Counted from the stretch's first letter, positions 1-8,572 are shown. The stretch is 64,000 nucleotides of DNA from Mucilaginibacter aquaedulcis (GCF_030409325.1 NZ_JAUFPR010000002.1:1488001-1552000); one strand, 5' to 3'. Program-made: numbers and translations. The notes: generated from the letters alone by a model not told the origin.

Positions 1-2031
1 CAGGAATTTACGTGCAGAACCCAATACCTTTCTGACACCCACTTCTTTGGCGCGGTTGGCAGAGCGGGCTGTACTCAGGTTCATGAAATTAATACAGGCA
101 ATGAGCAGTATAAATGCCGCAATTATTAAAAATATATAAACATACTGCATATTGCTGCCGGCTTCAAGCTGGTATTTGGCATGATCGCGAAGGTGGATAT
201 CAGTCACCGGCGTTAATACTGATCTCAGGTAATTATCGCCGCTTGTCCAGGCATCTGGGTTGAACGAATTTTTGATCTCTATCGCAGCGATTTCTTTTTC
301 CAGCCGCTGCACGTCAGCACCGGGCTTTAACAACAAATAATTATGCATGCCGCCATACCCCCAGCCATGTTGAGCACTTTCCGGACGCGAACTGTAGGAC
401 AGGAAAAAATCATAATGAAAATGCGATTGTTCCGGTATATCCCTGATGACACCGGTGATCTGATACTTGCTGGTATCATTGACGGTCAACGTTTGTCCGA
501 CAACATTGACGCGGTTAAAGTATTTCTTCGCTGTGCTTTCTGTGATCACGGCACGATGCGGAGCATCTAACGCGTTAGCGGGGCTGCCATCGATCATGGG
601 TAAGGTAAATACCTTAAAAAGTGAGGATTCGGTAAAAACCACCCTTTTTTCCTGTATTTTCTCCTCCCCTTTCCTGATATAGAATTTTAAGGGCGAAAGA
701 AACAGCCCCTGTACATCGATCATGCGGGTCATTTGTTCCACCTCCGGAAAAATACCCTTCATGGCTGCAGGTAGCGGTTCTTCTGAAGTAGCGTACCGGT
801 TAGTGTTGCCATTCAGCTTCACATCAAGCCCTATCCGGTATATCCGGTCCGCATGTTCGTTGTATTTATCATATCCCAGTTCGTTGATCACATAGAATAG
901 GATAAGCAGGCATGTAGCCAAACCTACCGACAGGCCAAACATATTCAGCAGGGTAAAAGCTTTATTTTTAAGCAGGCTCCGGTAAGCGGATTTTAGATAG
1001 TTTTTGATCATCATATGGCGTTTAGAAATTTCGGCAGCCCATTCCGGCAGGCTTTTCTTACGCAAGATTACCGGCTTTACCGGATCCTGAAGTACCAACT
1101 TATCATTTGGCACTTCTTTTTTTGTACTTTCCCTGAACGAAGCAGGGCGCTGACCGGTTATTTCTTTAAAAACGCGGTTAAAGCTTGTCTTGGAATTAAA
1201 CCCCGACTCGTAAGCGATACCGATCAGGTTGTACCGGTTATAAGCAGGGTCATGCATTTTCCTGATCACTGCCCTCACACGGAATTCATTAATAAAATCA
1301 TTAAGGTTCTTTTTAAACACCATATTGATGATACGCGACACCTCGTGGGGATGCAATGCCAATTGTTGCGCCAGCGAGGCCAGGGTAAGTTCGGCATCCT
1401 CATAAAGCCGCTCTGTTATAACCATTCTTTTCAGCCGCCTGCCTTTCTCACGCAATTCATCCGGCGTAAATAACAAGGGGTCCACCAAGGTGTCTTTTTC
1501 TGTTTTCAGAATAGCGCTGACCGCCGTAGCTATCAACACCACGGACAGACCAACAACAAATGGCCCGTTGACGAGGCTTAGGGCGGTGAATACGATCAGC
1601 AGCTTCAGCACGACGTCAAGTCTGCCAAAAGTATAGCGTGGTCTGTCCATCAACACCGGCTGTCGTTGTTGATTACAGCGTTGTAACGCTTGAAAAGATA
1701 ATACAAAGTATCCGGCCATTACAAGCAGTGTCAGCCAGTTTGGAATTACGGGAACCAATATCAAAGGGCAAAAAAGCAGCAAATCTTTTCGGCCGAACCG
1801 CCGGTCTGGTTGTAACAGCTTTAACACATAGAAGTACATGAGTGGCCCTATAGCCAACCATACAGAAAACCATACACCGCTGATCTGCAGCACATTAACA
1901 ACCAGGGCTAAACTTAAATATCTATTTGCAGCACCGTTTGCTTTTTTTGAAAACCATAAAAGCAAAGCCAGGGTGCAGCCAATAAAGACTACCCCAAGGA
2001 ACAGCAGTTTTATAAAACCTATATCGAACAT
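1..2031 (-). CDS. Membrane AraC-type regulator fused to FtsX/MacB-type ABC permease (3' end outside window)
   Basis: One open frame of at least 677 codons runs from ATG 2031 to position 1 without a stop. Residues 1-190 hold several hydrophobic helices. Residues about 205-305 form an AraC-type double helix-turn-helix, ending in the usual region with ITGQRPASF. After a linker of about 30 residues, near codon 340, comes the canonical start of a Bacteroidota ABC permease (MMIKNYLKSAYRSLLKNKAF), then the first membrane helix, the extracytoplasmic MacB-like domain, a second membrane helix and MNLSTARSANRAKEVGVRKV at the window edge. The inner ATG at 1014 is in the same frame (1017 nt, 339 codons, below 2031). 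Separate translation from 1014 is therefore possible, but no stop separates the parts. MacB/FtsX permeases move substrates or transmit force across the envelope with an ATPase partner. A direct link between the DNA-binding and permease parts is inference. Confidence 0.8.
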   Translation of the reverse strand, partial: MFDIGFIKLLFLGVVFIGCTLALLLWFSKKANGAANRYLSLALVVNVLQISGVWFSVWLAIGPLMYFYVLKLLQPDRRFGRKDLLLFCPLILVPVIPNWLTLLVMAGYFVLSFQALQRCNQQRQPVLMDRPRYTFGRLDVVLKLLIVFTALSLVNGPFVVGLSVVLIATAVSAILKTEKDTLVDPLLFTPDELREKGRRLKRMVITERLYEDAELTLASLAQQLALHPHEVSRIINMVFKKNLNDFINEFRVRAVIRKMHDPAYNRYNLIGIAYESGFNSKTSFNRVFKEITGQRPASFRESTKKEVPNDKLVLQDPVKPVILRKKSLPEWAAEISKRHMMIKNYLKSAYRSLLKNKAFTLLNMFGLSVGLATCLLILFYVINELGYDKYNEHADRIYRIGLDVKLNGNTNRYATSEEPLPAAMKGIFPEVEQMTRMIDVQGLFLSPLKFYIRKGEEKIQEKRVVFTESSLFKVFTLPMIDGSPANALDAPHRAVITESTAKKYFNRVNVVGQTLTVNDTSKYQITGVIRDIPEQSHFHYDFFLSYSSRPESAQHGWGYGGMHNYLLLKPGADVQRLEKEIAAIEIKNSFNPDAWTSGDNYLRSVLTPVTDIHLRDHAKYQLEAGSNMQYVYIFLIIAAFILLIACINFMNLSTARSANRAKEVGVRKVLGSARKFL

Positions 2032-2741
2032 AGCCGCATTCAAACAACATATCACAACAATTCATATTCCAATTCAATAAATCATTATTAATCAAATAAT
2101 TAAGAACCAAAGAGATCATAATATTGTAACGCGAGCGAACACAACCGCGCGAATGCGAACATTAACTGACACCGGACTCTTCGGATCGATAAGATATAGC
2201 TCTTACTCCCGATACCTTCTAACCTGTTCTTCTACACGCAACGCAGATAAGTTACGTTGCTCCATCGGACCTATTATTCGAAAGCTTAAATCGACATTTC
2301 ACAATTTAAGGATGATAAGTTCAATACCCTTTTTGCGGCCATTTCAATTTAATCTCGTTGAATTCTGAAGAAGCGCTACGAGCAATTTGCCAATCTGGTA
2401 AAACTGCTGACATCGGGTCATTTTTTGTTTGTAACAGCAATAAAGCGCATAGGTCAGTAAAGCTGATTTTTCTCGGATTTGTAATCTCTCACCAATATGT
2501 AGTTGTTCCATACCCGATTCAGTTTACCGTAGCAAATATCGAAGATCAACTAGCATGCCTGCTAAATTATCCACACTAAACAGCTTTTTCTGCTCCTTTG
2601 AAAGAATAAGCAGGGTTGGTATACTCTTATCTATTAACCGTAAGTTTCTCCATTTGACCTGATCGGTAAATATATTATTGATGATATCACAGGAACAACG
2701 CCAGAAATCCGTTATATTTAACTAACTCATATCAAAGGGAT
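2032..2741. other. Intergenic stretch, no convincing gene
   Basis: About 710 bases separate the fused regulator-permease from the transposase. Several short frames exist on both strands but none resembles a known family. A minus-strand frame through roughly 2380-2690 reads like protein for some length but is broken by a stop, so it may be a decayed gene of unknown identity. No terminal inverted repeat of the neighbouring transposon could be recognised by eye. Confidence 0.4.
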
Positions 2742-4283
2742 ATGCCAGCCATTACCAAGGCAAAAAAGGATATTATCCGGCGCCATTACATAACTGGAGA
2801 GGTAAACGTTCAGCACATAGCTGAGAAGCTTGAACTCCGGCAGGCCACTGTACGCAGTTATTTAAATGATTTTAGGATATTGGATCAGCAACATCCAGAC
2901 AAATTACAAGATTACGACTTTTACATCGGCAAGGAAAAAATCTTCAAGTCGTCACCATGGTACCTGAATTTCCTCTCCGTCATGCCAGGACTGGTACTTG
3001 CCGAGCCAGGACCGGTGCTGATTGCAGAAGATCTTTACCAAAAATATCATAGCCTGTTCCCGGAAGAATTCAGTAAGCCTCGTTTTTATCATGTATTTAA
3101 GAGATGGTTCGAAGCAAATGAAAATGAACTCTGTGCAGCGAAACTCAAAAGTAAATTTACCTCAGATGAACTGGCAATCCTGCGGCGTTGGCGAAAAGGA
3201 AACGATCACCGGCTATGGCAGGTTTCCGTATTGCTGATGACCACCTATACATACAATTCAATGAGTAAACTAGGATATCGTATCGAGTGCGCTTATGCTA
3301 CCATGCTCATTTGGTTGAGAACCTATCAGCGCGAAGGCCTGGCGGCGTTGAGTCGCCCGGGTAACAAAAAACCCATATGCAGGGAGCGGCGCGAGGCCAT
3401 TGAAAAACGTATGGACGAGGTCGTGCACCTAGTACGACAAAGCCCGAAATTATACGGTTTCGATAAAATATCCTGGACAATCACTGACCTGGCCTACGCC
3501 TATAGCAAAGTATCCGGAAAGGATATCAGCTTCAGCACAGTAGGATGCTATTTGAGAAAAAGGGGAATCAGGTTCAAACGCTCCCGCGAAGTTATTGTCA
3601 GCCACGATCCGCGGTTCCTGGAAAAGTACGACCACATTCGTCACATACTCGCCGGGCTGGGCAGAAATGAAAAATTTTTCTCCATAGATGAATACGGCCC
3701 GAAGTCTGTCCGGCCGAAAGGCGGGCGCCAGTTGGTCAGAAAAGGCGAACTGCCAGTTTATTACAAAGTAGACAAAAGCAAGGGCTGGTTCATCTGTACC
3801 TGCGCGCTGGAATTGTCCACTAACCAGCTCACTTGGTTCTATTCCCTTAAAAAAGACACCTCGGAAATGATCAGGCTCATCGATGTGCTAACTTTGCAAT
3901 ACCAAAATCAGGAACGGCTATACTTATCGTGGGACGCGGCAAGCTGGCACGACTCGCAACAGTTACGGGATTACCTTGCAGAAATCAATGAACCGGAGTA
4001 TAGAGAGAAGTTAAAAACGCCAAGAATAGAGCTGGTTCCCCTACCGTCCAGAACGCCGCATCTGAATGTGATCGAATCGGTATTTAGCGGCCTTGCAAAA
4101 TCGGTCATCCATAATAGCGATTACCAGTCCGTGGACGAATGCACCGCGGCGATTGACCGGTATTTTAATCGCCGAAACCAGCATTTCCTTCGATACCCCA
4201 AACGGGCTGGCCAGAAAATCTGGGGGAAAGAAAAGGTAAAACCGGTCTTTGATAAAGCCAATATTTGCAGACATCTTGGCTGA
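2742..4283 (+). CDS. IS630/Tc1-mariner-like transposase, long form
   Basis: The 513-residue product has an N-terminal helix-turn-helix (about residues 1-45), a linker, a second IS630-type HTH block (about 145-300), and a DDE catalytic core. The three acidic positions are visible in FFSIDEYGPKS, LYLSWDAASWH and TPHLNVIESVFS, the usual IS630 order D-D-E. IS630 transposases are normally about 330-370 residues, so this protein carries roughly 150 extra N-terminal residues. The frame is intact, so it could be active. Flanking TA duplications and terminal repeats were not identified, so the element ends are unknown. It sits in a stretch full of gene fragments. Confidence 0.8.
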   Translation: MPAITKAKKDIIRRHYITGEVNVQHIAEKLELRQATVRSYLNDFRILDQQHPDKLQDYDFYIGKEKIFKSSPWYLNFLSVMPGLVLAEPGPVLIAEDLYQKYHSLFPEEFSKPRFYHVFKRWFEANENELCAAKLKSKFTSDELAILRRWRKGNDHRLWQVSVLLMTTYTYNSMSKLGYRIECAYATMLIWLRTYQREGLAALSRPGNKKPICRERREAIEKRMDEVVHLVRQSPKLYGFDKISWTITDLAYAYSKVSGKDISFSTVGCYLRKRGIRFKRSREVIVSHDPRFLEKYDHIRHILAGLGRNEKFFSIDEYGPKSVRPKGGRQLVRKGELPVYYKVDKSKGWFICTCALELSTNQLTWFYSLKKDTSEMIRLIDVLTLQYQNQERLYLSWDAASWHDSQQLRDYLAEINEPEYREKLKTPRIELVPLPSRTPHLNVIESVFSGLAKSVIHNSDYQSVDECTAAIDRYFNRRNQHFLRYPKRAGQKIWGKEKVKPVFDKANICRHLG

Positions 4284-4320
4284 TTTGCAGTTTCTATCTA
4301 TCGTGATCAAACCCATACCG

Positions 4321-4343
4321 ATTTGCTAATTAAATTAGCAAAT
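4321..4343. repeat. Perfect 11-bp inverted repeat (operator or terminator candidate)
   Basis: ATTTGCTAATT is followed by a single A and its exact reverse complement AATTAGCAAAT. It lies 38 bases after the transposase stop and 38 bases before the next ATG. The arms are AT-rich and no T-run follows. A dimeric repressor site for the downstream gene, or an end-proximal transposon site, are both possible. Confidence 0.5.
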
Positions 4344-4381
4344 AACGATTTTAATGTTTAAATTCGAAAAAGTTTCACGTT

Positions 4382-4981
4382 ATGCCTAACAACAACACTC
4401 TTATAGCTGTAAGCGCCTTCTCCGGTCTGGCAGGTGCCCTGCTTACACAAGCTTTAAGCGGTCTGTTTTCCTTCATCAATGATAGGCGCAAACATCGCAA
4501 TGATATCGAAAACCAGTACCGGACGAAGAAAATCGAGATCGCAGAAAGCTACTACTTCGTAACTGGTGAAACCATGGCCATCCTGAGGAAGAATATCAAC
4601 TATCGAAGGAACCGCAATAATGCCCGAAGTGAATCCAGCCTGAAATTTCTGAGCGAAGAGATTAAGAAAGTGGATGCGAATTTGCAAAAACTGAATGAAG
4701 AAAACTGGAAGCATAACCTGATCAGCCTTTATTTTGATGTGCGTCTTTCGTATAAAGAAATCATTACTGCCAATACCAGGACTCATTTGATCTTCCTTCA
4801 AAACCTTGACCTTGCAGACCAACTGCTGAACTCCACGGAAGAAAATGAAGAAGAACTCTACGGTCGGTATAACCAAAGCATATTTGATCTGTGCGCACAG
4901 TACGAAGCCATTTATGAGTTATTGAGCAGGGATATGAGCGGGGTGAAACAAGAACTGCAGAGAAGCTTTCAGCGGAATTGA
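4382..4981 (+). CDS. Hypothetical single-pass membrane protein with helical cytoplasmic part
   Basis: Not recognised as a known family. The 199-residue product starts with a glycine/alanine-rich hydrophobic segment (about residues 6-32), followed at once by a basic stretch (NDRRKHRND). The rest is highly charged and probably mostly alpha-helical, perhaps coiled coil (about 45-110 and 150-195). The topology suggests an N-terminal membrane anchor with the rest in the cytosol. It stands alone after the transposase and is preceded by a perfect palindrome at 4321-4343. Codon use looks like that of its neighbours. It could be a passenger of the mobile region; no function is offered. Confidence 0.6.
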   Translation: MPNNNTLIAVSAFSGLAGALLTQALSGLFSFINDRRKHRNDIENQYRTKKIEIAESYYFVTGETMAILRKNINYRRNRNNARSESSLKFLSEEIKKVDANLQKLNEENWKHNLISLYFDVRLSYKEIITANTRTHLIFLQNLDLADQLLNSTEENEEELYGRYNQSIFDLCAQYEAIYELLSRDMSGVKQELQRSFQRN

Positions 4982-5139
4982 TATCGTTCTACATGGACTG
5001 GCGGGCTTCTTATCTTGTTTATCTCTTAACTTTTTAAGGAAGCATCTGCAGCAAACGAACCCTATTCAGTATAAGTTTATGTTTCAGATTGGATTTGTCA
5101 GAACAAGTTATTATGTCCATGCCCCATAAACCATATCAC

Positions 5140-5712
5140 ATGAAAAAAACAATACTAAGCATCGCAGCTCTTATTTGCACCACTGCAGCATTCGTACAAA
5201 AAGACACCACGGGCCTCAATATACCGGTAAAAGATGGCGCCGTGGTATATGAAAGAATTATGGATGCTCCCGGTAAATCTAAAGCCGATCTCTACAAAAA
5301 CGCCAAACAATGGTTTGTTGATTATTTCAAAAGCTCAAAGTATGTTATTCAAAATGAAGATAAGGAAGATGGTAAGATTGTTGGAAAAGGCATTTTATTT
5401 GTTGCTTTCAGGGGTGCTCTTGGCAGCAATGTCATTTATAATGACAAATTATCTTTTCAGGTAGACTGTAAAGAAAATAAATACCGGGTCAGAGTTTATG
5501 AACAAACTTTAAGCAGTCCAGGTAATGAGCTGTCCACGACCCCAGAATCGCTGATAGGTAAGTTACTTGAAAAAGAAAAGTCGCCCTTCAATGATAAACA
5601 AGCGAGACGTATGCTGGAAAGTATGAATGCAACCATTACCACTACACTGTTCGCGTTTAACAAGGCAATGGTTGCAAAATCCGATGATTTACAATATAGG
5701 ATTTGTTTTTAA
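5140..5712 (+). CDS. DUF4468 domain (TBP-like fold) secreted or lipid-anchored protein
   Basis: The start at 5140 gives a typical signal peptide (MKKTILSIAALICTTAAF); an upstream in-frame ATG at 5089 would bury it. Mature residues about 20-125 match the pattern of DUF4468: a VVYERI strand, a PGKSKADLYKNAKQWF helix, then IVGKGI. This is a small alpha/beta domain common in Bacteroidota and of unknown function. The C-terminal third is helical. The last codons overlap the left arm of a 12-bp inverted repeat (5696-5707) that belongs to the regulatory region of the next operon. This tight packing suggests a later insertion joint or a shared terminator/operator. Role unknown, probably periplasmic. 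Confidence 0.7.
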   Translation: MKKTILSIAALICTTAAFVQKDTTGLNIPVKDGAVVYERIMDAPGKSKADLYKNAKQWFVDYFKSSKYVIQNEDKEDGKIVGKGILFVAFRGALGSNVIYNDKLSFQVDCKENKYRVRVYEQTLSSPGNELSTTPESLIGKLLEKEKSPFNDKQARRMLESMNATITTTLFAFNKAMVAKSDDLQYRICF

Positions 5713-5837
5713 TAATTTGTTCATGAGGCATGAACATTGTTTTTAATTGAACAAATCCTATCCAACATTTGTTTTTTAATAATTTGTTCATTAAATTCGA
5801 TTGTTCATACTTCATGAACAACCAAATTTAATGAACA
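5696..5837 (+). promoter_or_regulatory. Nested inverted repeats upstream of and overlapping the abiEi start (probable AbiEi operators)
   Basis: The region holds six copies of the half-site TGTTCAT or its complement ATGAACA. They form: arms 5718-5724/5730-5736 with a 5-nt spacer; arms TTGTTCAT 5801-5808/5814-5821 with a 5-nt spacer; and an outer perfect 13-bp pair, 5785-5797 and 5825-5837. The right outer arm contains the abiEi start codon at 5831. A further 12-bp perfect pair (5696-5707/5750-5761) encloses the first site, and a 25-base direct repeat links 5700-5724 with 5767-5791. AbiEi antitoxins of other bacteria repress their own operon by binding paired inverted repeats. Assigning these repeats to AbiEi is inference. 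Confidence 0.65.
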
Positions 5838-6835
5838 CCAAAGAACAGGAAATACTTGATCAGGCAACTGAAAAACTGGCGCTGCTGACAGGGGTCACGA
5901 TTAAAACCCTGAAATCCGGCACAGCGACCCTGGATGACAGATGTGATGCAGAAATAGAAATCCGTAGCGCCAAAAACAAAGTGCACTTTGTTGTAGAGAT
6001 TAAAAACGAGCTGCGAAATAAAAAATATCTGCCAGCTAAACGCCAAAAGGGAATAGCAAATCTGCTGGTTGCACAGTACATACCAAAGCCGCTCAAACAG
6101 GAATTGAAAAGCATCAACTATAACTATCTCGATGCTGCAGGAAACTGTTTCATACAGACCCCGGAATTATTTATATACATTAATGATCAGCAGGTGACCG
6201 GGACCCGTGTGCCGGTGGAGGGTAAGTTATGGAAGACTGCAGGCTTGAAATTCCTGTTTGCGATATTGATACAACCAGAACTCCTGAATCATTCATACCG
6301 GCAGATCGCTGAGGAAGCCGATATTGCTCTAGGAAATGTTGGCGGTTTGCTGGAAGAGCTAAAAAAAGAAGGTTACGTACTGGATGGTGGTAAAAATAAG
6401 GGGCTTTTCATCGGGTATAAAGAAAGGCTGATCAACCGGTGGGCTGAAGCATACATGGCAACCCTGAGGCCCAAATTATTGGCAGGCAATTTCCGGTTTA
6501 TCGTCAAAGATCAGGTCAATCACTGGGATCAACTCGAGACGAACCAGTTTAAGTGGGGCGGTGAAAATGCCGGTGCACTGTTAACCGATTTTCTGCGACC
6601 TGAAAAATTCACCATTTACACTAGGGAGCCTAAGGCCGTTCTGATGAAAAAATTACACCTGATACCCGACCTTAACGGAAATATCGAGATATTGGAACAA
6701 TTCTGGAAAGATAACGGGCCAGGCATTCACATACCTACCGTGCCTGCCTTGTTGGCCTACGCTGAATTAATCACAAGCTTCGACAGCCGCAATCAGGAAA
6801 CCGCGGAGCGCATCAAAATGAAATACCTTGACTGA
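5831..6835 (+). CDS. abiEi: AbiEi-family antitoxin / transcriptional repressor (type IV TA)
   Basis: The 334-residue product from ATG 5831 has an N-terminal nuclease-like alpha/beta part (VHFVVEIKNEL, then the YNYLDAAGNCFI motif typical of AbiEi_2 proteins, about residues 45-120). A winged helix follows (about 150-200: SYRQIAEEADIALGNVGGLL, EELKKEGYV), then a long C-terminal domain. In type IV systems the antitoxin does not bind the nucleotidyltransferase toxin directly but opposes its effect, and it represses the operon. The start lies in the right arm of a long inverted repeat. The stop overlaps the toxin frame by a few bases if the TTG at 6828 is used, the usual abiE coupling. The frame is intact although the partner gene is frameshifted. 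Confidence 0.75.
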   Translation: MNTKEQEILDQATEKLALLTGVTIKTLKSGTATLDDRCDAEIEIRSAKNKVHFVVEIKNELRNKKYLPAKRQKGIANLLVAQYIPKPLKQELKSINYNYLDAAGNCFIQTPELFIYINDQQVTGTRVPVEGKLWKTAGLKFLFAILIQPELLNHSYRQIAEEADIALGNVGGLLEELKKEGYVLDGGKNKGLFIGYKERLINRWAEAYMATLRPKLLAGNFRFIVKDQVNHWDQLETNQFKWGGENAGALLTDFLRPEKFTIYTREPKAVLMKKLHLIPDLNGNIEILEQFWKDNGPGIHIPTVPALLAYAELITSFDSRNQETAERIKMKYLD

Positions 6836-7612
6836 ACTGATCTTACATCCGGGCATTATCGAAATGCTGCTAGAAATGGAACCAGTGTTTAGCATATTCG
6901 GAATCGATTACTACCTGGTAGGCGCAGTAGCCGTGACATCCACTTATCAGCTGACCTGGGTGCAGCAGCGATCCGCAAAACAAAAGATGTAGATCTCGCG
7001 ATCCTGATCAATAGTGAAGGCCAGTTCAATCAATTAAAGGCTGCATTGATTTCGACAGGAAATTTTACTGCGCATTCTCACGAAACAATCAAATTGCTTT
7101 ACCATAATTCAATCGAAGTATATCTTTTACCTTTTGGGGATATTGAAGAACCCAACCGTCATGTAAAACTCACAAATCCATCGTTTGTCCTGAATATGCC
7201 CGGCTTCCTGGAAATCTATCCCTTCGTTGACGATATAAAGATTACTGATAGGATGAGCATCAAGGTTTACACGATGGAGGGAATTATTCTGCTTAAACTG
7301 ATATCCAAAAATGACAGACCTCAAAGAACGAAAGATATTACGGATATTGAACATATCATCCGTGTTTATTTCGACCTTTATTCGGGAGATATTTACGAGG
7401 AACACTTTGACATTATGAACATGTATGAAACCAATCAAAGCGATTATTTACAACTTGTTTGTTCAAGGGTCATTGGAAGAAAAATAAGTAATTTACTGTC
7501 GGAATCAGGCGAACTGCGGGAAAGAATTAAACAAATTATAAAAAACAGGCCTACGACCTGGTGGCAAGCAATGCTTGATGGGTTAAACGACGAAGCGGCA
7601 TCGGCAAATTGA
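6828..7612 (+). pseudogene. AbiEii-like nucleotidyltransferase toxin, broken by a 1-nt frameshift
   Basis: The first frame (TTG 6828 or ATG 6864) reads to YYLVGAVA near 6933 and then becomes nonsense, ending at a TAG near 6990. One frame over, the protein resumes at once as RDIHLSADLGAAAIRKTKDV, then DLAILI, and continues to 7612. A single missing C in the run at 6931-6933 explains the break. The joined product has the nucleotidyltransferase motif (LVGAVAR, with DVDLAI about 20 residues on). AbiEii toxins act with this fold. The gene overlaps abiEi. The deletion may be genuine inactivation of the toxin or a sequencing error; a second 1-nt deletion occurs 2.3 kb away. The downstream ATG at 7046 would give only a fragment without the active site. 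Confidence 0.7.
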
Positions 7613-7641
7613 AATTATTACTACAACCGGCTTTTTACATA

Positions 7642-7833
7642 AGAGCCGCCCTCGATGTATTCGACCAGGAACCACTCCCGCCTGATCACCCGCTCAGAAC
7701 GCTGGATAATGTACTGGCCACACCACATATCGGGTACGTTACGGAAGATACCTACCGGGTGTTCTATGAAGATACAGCAAAAGCTGTTCTGGCCTGGATT
7801 ACCAGAAATGATGCTTGCAGTTCAGTCAAATAG
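7642..7833 (+). pseudogene. C-terminal fragment of a D-2-hydroxyacid dehydrogenase
   Basis: About 63 codons read as the end of the NAD-binding domain of a D-2-hydroxyacid dehydrogenase: AALDVFDQEPLPPDHPLRTL, then DNVLATPHIGYVT with the family's conserved His, followed by the final helix. The N-terminal two thirds, including the Rossmann glycines and the Arg/Glu catalytic residues, are absent. The open frame begins only 33 bases earlier, in unrelated sequence overlapping the toxin stop. It is therefore a remnant, not a gene. The join directly after the AbiEii stop probably marks an insertion or deletion boundary. Confidence 0.65.
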
Positions 7834-8227
7834 CAAAGCAATAATATCCGGTGACAACAAAATAAATGCTTCCTCAAGTTATTGACAGGATTATAAGCTT
7901 TCTAAAAAGGGAGCTTCACTCATCAATGGCCGAAGCGGACTGCTGGCGACAGAAATATTGACAGATGTCAGCAATTAGAAAGACGGTTAATAATATTATT
8001 GTGCGTGTTCGGTGAGGAAAGGGTAGCCGGCGGAGAAGTGCCTATAAGCACCTCTTATCTGTGCGACCTGACGGCCGCAGCGATTTTTTCGACGCTTTCG
8101 TCTACCCGACCTAAGGTGATGCGGAGAAAATTGAAAACGAATTTGAATACCAGAAAGATCTCATCTAATTCAGCGTCTTTCCACTGATAATTGTGCCGCT
8201 TAGTGGCTAATACCTACAGGGGTCCTG
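7834..8227. other. Non-coding or decayed stretch
   Basis: No intact gene was found. A short plus-strand frame at 7904-7978 (KKGASLINGRSGLL and on to a stop) weakly resembles the segment that normally precedes the AALDVFD motif in D-2-hydroxyacid dehydrogenases. Here it lies after it, which would imply rearranged debris. Other frames have no resemblance that can be defended. Confidence 0.35.
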
Positions 8228-8404
8228 GATTCCGTATGCTTAATTAACCAGGGTACAGCGAACGAAACGAAATCAGCCAAAGAAGCGCAGATGATCCTCA
8301 ACCATAAACATGCGATCGAATTTCTTGTGCAGGCGGCGATTGAAGTAGTTTATAATCGGTATACAGATAACAAAAAGCACAAAAAGCCCCCATGCACCTA
8401 CTAG
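8228..8404 (+). pseudogene. Possible fragment of a Fic-family protein
   Basis: A frame of about 58 codons contains NQGTANETKSAKEAQMILNH followed by KHAIEFL and NRYT. This resembles the helices that connect the N-terminal part of Fic proteins to the Fic core (typically T-EAQ-ILNH-AIEFL). The catalytic HxFx(D/E)GN(G/K)R motif is absent, and the frame drifts into a stop about 15 codons later. It is probably a remnant. The match is judged by eye and could be wrong. Confidence 0.35.
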
Positions 8405-8419
8405 GCGCGAAGGGCCTGT

Positions 8420-8572
8420 TTAACCGGCTCCGCCCCCCTCGCCTTTCAATTCAGATTCCTGTATACCGGCAGCGAATTTCGTTAGTAACAGAGTCACTTT
8501 TGCAACGGTTTCATTCGGTACACTATTGCTTAAGATGAAGGTAGCGGCAAAAGTATATAAGGCGGGGGAAAG
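8420..8572 (-). pseudogene. Possible C-terminal fragment of a tyrosine recombinase
   Basis: On the minus strand a frame ending at TAA 8422-8420 contains LYTFAATFILSNSVPNETVA. This aligns well with the conserved HTFATTVTLSN-VPIETVSK segment of Bacteroidota tyrosine integrases, the stretch that carries the second catalytic His and Arg region. The His is replaced by Tyr here, and the expected LGH and active-site Tyr region is missing. It is a degenerate remnant. Its presence next to a toxin-antitoxin pair, a transposase and other fragments suggests an old integrated element. Confidence 0.4.

Noticed and set aside
1015..1473. Plus-strand open frame of 152 codons
   Set aside because: It is antisense to the AraC HTH part of the minus-strand fusion, whose protein has clear family motifs; the plus-strand translation has none.
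7046..7612. Independent 188-residue gene starting at ATG 7046
   Set aside because: The same frame continues upstream with nucleotidyltransferase motifs to 6933, so it is the 3' part of the frameshifted AbiEii gene.
7609..7641. ATG at 7609 as start of a small gene
   Set aside because: Only the part from about 7642 resembles a known protein, and that is the middle of a dehydrogenase domain.
7999..8187. 62-codon plus-strand frame
   Set aside because: No family resemblance, biased composition and placement in decayed DNA.
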